Assembly: GCA_001767075.1 (NCBI GenBank)
Contig: MEKX01000019.1
Location: forward strand, 2,091-57,942
Length of the DNA: 55,852 nucleotides
Reading direction: 5' to 3'
Origin: Acidobacteria bacterium RIFCSPLOWO2_12_FULL_54_10
GTDB lineage: Bacteria > Acidobacteriota > Terriglobia > 2-12-FULL-54-10
The notes beneath the pieces were generated by a model, which saw only the letters and a list, made by a program, of their open reading frames with translations, did no database searches and was not told the origin of the DNA. Shown piece by piece: positions 53,701 to 55,852 of this stretch. Each line of letters begins with the position of its first letter. Positions within the stretch are counted from its first letter, which is position 1. A program made the translations under genes and the position numbers.

Positions 53701-54234
53701 ATCACCGAAACCATTAAGCTCCAAGAGATGATTTCCCAAACGGAAGTCACCGCTGCCGGAATCCTGGTCGGCATTAAGACAGCCCGTAGCAAGAGAGGGG
53801 AACTTTGGGCAACCGCCGTGCTCGAAGACCTGAAGGGATTGGTTGAACTGCTGGTCTTCCCGGAATCCTATCGGCGGCTGAATGATCTGCTGCAACTGGA
53901 CAAGATAGTCTTTGTCCGCGGGCGTCTGCAGGCCGAAGAGAATGCTCCCGTCCGTATCGTGGTTTCCGACCTGCAATTGCTGGACAAGGTGGAGCCTTCC
54001 CTTCCCTCCGCGGTAGTGATCCGTGTCCGGTTAGGTGGGAAGAATGGCCGAATCGCTGAGCGGTTACTGGAGCTTTTCAACGAAAAACCGGGCGACGCGA
54101 TGGTGCGGTTGGAATTGATTCATCCGGAAAAATTCGAAGCGTTGCTGGAGCCTGACCACAGAATCCGGGCAGATGCGGAATTCGTATCCCGAGCAAGAGA
54201 TATTTGCGGTAGAGACTCCGTGCGGCTAATCTAG
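50785..54234 (+). CDS. dnaE: DNA polymerase III alpha subunit
   Basis: A 1149-residue replicative polymerase. The PHP domain starts at once ([43 protein letters not shown]). The polymerase core includes [24 protein letters not shown] and the catalytic Asp pair in [20 protein letters not shown] (about residues 407-425). [29 protein letters not shown]-like [29 protein letters not shown] and a C-terminal OB domain ([42 protein letters not shown]) complete it. Length is normal for DnaE1. It precedes accA on the same strand, as in many bacteria. Confidence 0.98.
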   Translation: [1149 protein letters not shown]

Positions 54235-54303
54235 TATGGTTGGATTATATGAATAGCGTGCTGTTAATCATTAGCAATACACGATAGTACTTGGATAATA
54301 ACC

Positions 54304-55269
54304 ATGGCATTTAATGCAGATAAAGCGCGCCGCGAATTAGAAAAAATATTGCGTGAGATCGATGCCCTCGGTAAATCTCATCCTGGCTCGGCAACAGAAA
54401 AACAGATTGGAAAATTGTCCGGGCAGATTCATCAACTCAAGTCTGAACTCACTGCGCACGTCACTCCATGGCAGCGAGTGCAATTGGCCCGGCATCCCCA
54501 GCGCCCCCACACCTTAGACTACGTGCAAATCCTGTTTCAGGACTTCACGGAAATCCATGGCGACCGCTCGTTTGGAGATGATCCAGCCATGATCGCGGGC
54601 ATGGCTTGGTTCCAGGGGCAGCCTGTAACGGTGATTGGTCACCAGAAAGGTCACATCACGCAGCAAAAACTAGAACGCAATTTCGGAATGCCCAAGCCGG
54701 AAGGCTATCGGAAAGCGTTGCGTGTTATGCAAATGGGAGCCAAGTTCCATCGACCCGTAATCAGCTTCGTGGATACACCCGGCGCTTATCCTGGCATTGA
54801 CTCCGAAGAACGGGGACAGGCGGAAGCAATTGCTCGCAATCTGCGTGAAATGGCGCGCCTTCCCGTACCTATCGTGGTGGTTGTCACCGGAGAGGGTGGT
54901 AGCGGAGGAGCATTGGCTATCGCAGTCGGCGATAGGATACTGATGCTGGAAAACTCTGTTTATAGCGTTATTTCGCCAGAAGGCTGCGCTTCAATCACAT
55001 GGCGGGATAGCACCAAAGCGGAACTTGCGGCAGACGCCTTAAAAATGACGGCAGAAGATCTGAAATCGGCGGGGATTATTGACGAAGTAATTCCAGAACC
55101 ACCTGGCGGCGCACACGGTGACCATGCAGCAATGGCTCACTTGTTGGAAGTTAGCCTTAAAACTGCCCTGCAAGAATTACAGCAGCTCCCTGCCGAAGAG
55201 ATGCTGGAGATGCGCTACCAAAAATTCCGCCGTATGGGACAGTTCATTCAGGAAAATCCCTCTGCTTAG
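54304..55269 (+). CDS. accA: Acetyl-CoA carboxylase carboxyltransferase subunit alpha
   Basis: A 321-residue protein that, with AccD, transfers the carboxyl group from biotin to acetyl-CoA to make malonyl-CoA. WQRVQLARHPQRPHTLDYVQILFQDFTEIHGDRSFGDDPAMIAG, GHQKGHITQQKLERNFGMPKPEGYRKALRVMQMGAKF, FVDTPGAYPGIDSEERGQAEAIARNLREMARL and VTGEGGSGGALAIAVGDRILMLENSVYSVISPEGCASITWRDS are all family signatures. Length is normal. It follows dnaE by 69 bp with no strong Shine-Dalgarno site. Confidence 0.98.
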   Translation: MAFNADKARRELEKILREIDALGKSHPGSATEKQIGKLSGQIHQLKSELTAHVTPWQRVQLARHPQRPHTLDYVQILFQDFTEIHGDRSFGDDPAMIAGMAWFQGQPVTVIGHQKGHITQQKLERNFGMPKPEGYRKALRVMQMGAKFHRPVISFVDTPGAYPGIDSEERGQAEAIARNLREMARLPVPIVVVVTGEGGSGGALAIAVGDRILMLENSVYSVISPEGCASITWRDSTKAELAADALKMTAEDLKSAGIIDEVIPEPPGGAHGDHAAMAHLLEVSLKTALQELQQLPAEEMLEMRYQKFRRMGQFIQENPSA

Positions 55270-55318
55270 TTTCGGCAGGATTGTGCGCGCGATGGGATGA
55301 TCCAGCACTTTGTTCGCG

Positions 55319-55340
55319 GGCGATCAACTCGCCGTTTTTT
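55319..55340 (+). terminator. Intrinsic terminator-like hairpin after accA
   Basis: GGCGA-TCAAC-TCGCC forms a perfect 5-bp stem, followed by GTTTTTT. It lies about 50 bp after the accA stop and about 30 bp before the next gene. The short stem makes it weak, but position and T-tract fit. Confidence 0.55.
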
Positions 55341-55371
55341 CACCCATCCTGCGAGGAGATTTTTCCTGACA

Positions 55372-55852
55372 GTGATCTCCATCATCATCCCTACCCTTAA
55401 TGAAGAGACTTCGATTCGAAAAACGCTTGAGTCTCTGATGCGCACGGACGGAAGATTTGAAATTCTTGTAACAGACGGCAAGAGCGATGATTCGACAAAA
55501 GCGATAGCATCCAAGTTTTGCCGCGTTGTTACTTCTCCGCGAGGGCGTGGTTTGCAAATGAACTGCGGGGCCTCTGTAGCCCGAGGTGATGTCCTTCTTT
55601 TCCTGCACGCTGACACGGTGTTTCCACCGAATGGCATCCGTGCAATTGAACGGATCATGGAGAATCCACTAATCATTGGGGGCAACTTTGACATCCACTA
55701 TGAGGGCGGCAAGTTCTCAAGCCACGTCTTTACTTTGATCAATCGCTGGCGGCGGCGCTTCGGAATTTTCTATGGCGATTCAGGAATCTTTGTGCGCCGG
55801 GAGGTTTTTGATCGTCTCGGCGGATTCCAACCATTGCCGCTGATGGAGGATT
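55372..55852 (+). CDS. Glycosyltransferase family 2, TIGR04283-like (partial, runs off the window)
   Basis: The frame opens near GTG 55372 (VISIIIPTLNEETSIRKTLESL), with AGGAGA 10-15 bases upstream; a CTG at 55366 is a better-spaced alternative. The stretch LVTDGKSDDSTKAIASKF, then GRGLQMNCGASVARGDVLLFLHADTVFPPNG, is the TIGR04283 glycosyltransferase signature, including the LHADT metal-binding segment. The later YGDSGIFVRREVFDRLGGFQPLPLMED fits the acceptor side. The family is linked to arsenosugar-type synthesis in some genomes, but no partner genes are in view. The 3' end is missing. Confidence 0.88.
   Translation, partial: MISIIIPTLNEETSIRKTLESLMRTDGRFEILVTDGKSDDSTKAIASKFCRVVTSPRGRGLQMNCGASVARGDVLLFLHADTVFPPNGIRAIERIMENPLIIGGNFDIHYEGGKFSSHVFTLINRWRRRFGIFYGDSGIFVRREVFDRLGGFQPLPLMED

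Noticed and set aside
1-55852. CRISPR array, prophage, integrase, intact insertion sequence or toxin-antitoxin pair
   Set aside because: None was found: no regularly spaced repeats, no transposase or integrase motifs, and no typical two-gene toxin-antitoxin layout.

Overview
The window looks like part of an Acidobacteriota chromosome. The support is family-level and comes from protein features. There is an Oar-like receptor with an N-terminal carboxypeptidase-regulatory domain, a matrixin-type protease ending in the domain known from Solibacter-like genomes (TIGR03437 type), a secretin with N-terminal TPRs and a C-terminal cohesin-like domain, and many housekeeping genes scattered singly rather than in long operons. 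No rRNA, CRISPR array, prophage or intact insertion sequence was seen. No single locus stands out as a wholly new system. The most unusual items are small or regulatory.

Layout. Bases 1-9848 (minus strand) hold an energy block: nuoC-D-H-J-K-L-M-N, then an AtpZ-like protein, an AtpI-like protein and the first codons of a gene that is probably atpB. The Complex I set lacks nuoA, nuoB, nuoE, nuoF, nuoG and, between H and J, nuoI. Next come a cobalamin-binding mutase subunit (minus), a secreted amidohydrolase behind a structured leader (plus), ilvD, a DUF255/thioredoxin-fold protein, a small exported FxLYD-like protein, and a decayed amino-acid permease.

Bases 18302-25324 are rich in envelope and secreted proteins: a TonB-dependent-receptor-like protein with a Gly-rich loop, an exported helical protein, a short conserved hypothetical, the matrixin protease and its small exported neighbour. 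Bases 25486-28718 hold OmpH/Skp, an exported TPR protein and an S41 protease, all on the minus strand. A DegT aminotransferase and a divergent MTHFR-like enzyme follow on the plus strand.

Bases 31222-34753 (minus) hold a secretin, two pseudopilins and a 48-residue Arg-rich protein that the ORF track misses. A complete five-gene peptide ABC transporter (oppA-B-C-D-F order) occupies 34921-40495. The rest is mostly housekeeping: smpB, trkA, moxR, tRNA-Val(CAC), a class A PBP, an archaeal-type proS, a YjbQ-family protein, a CAP-domain protein, a sugar-nucleotide epimerase, dnaE and accA. A glycosyltransferase is cut off by the window edge.

Starts were moved from the track where Shine-Dalgarno sites, signal peptides or family N-termini required it. 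Notable cases are ompH (GTG at 26115), oppB (TTG at 38807, overlapping the oppA stop) and oppD (TTG). All functional calls rest on motif and family recognition by eye; no database search was run.
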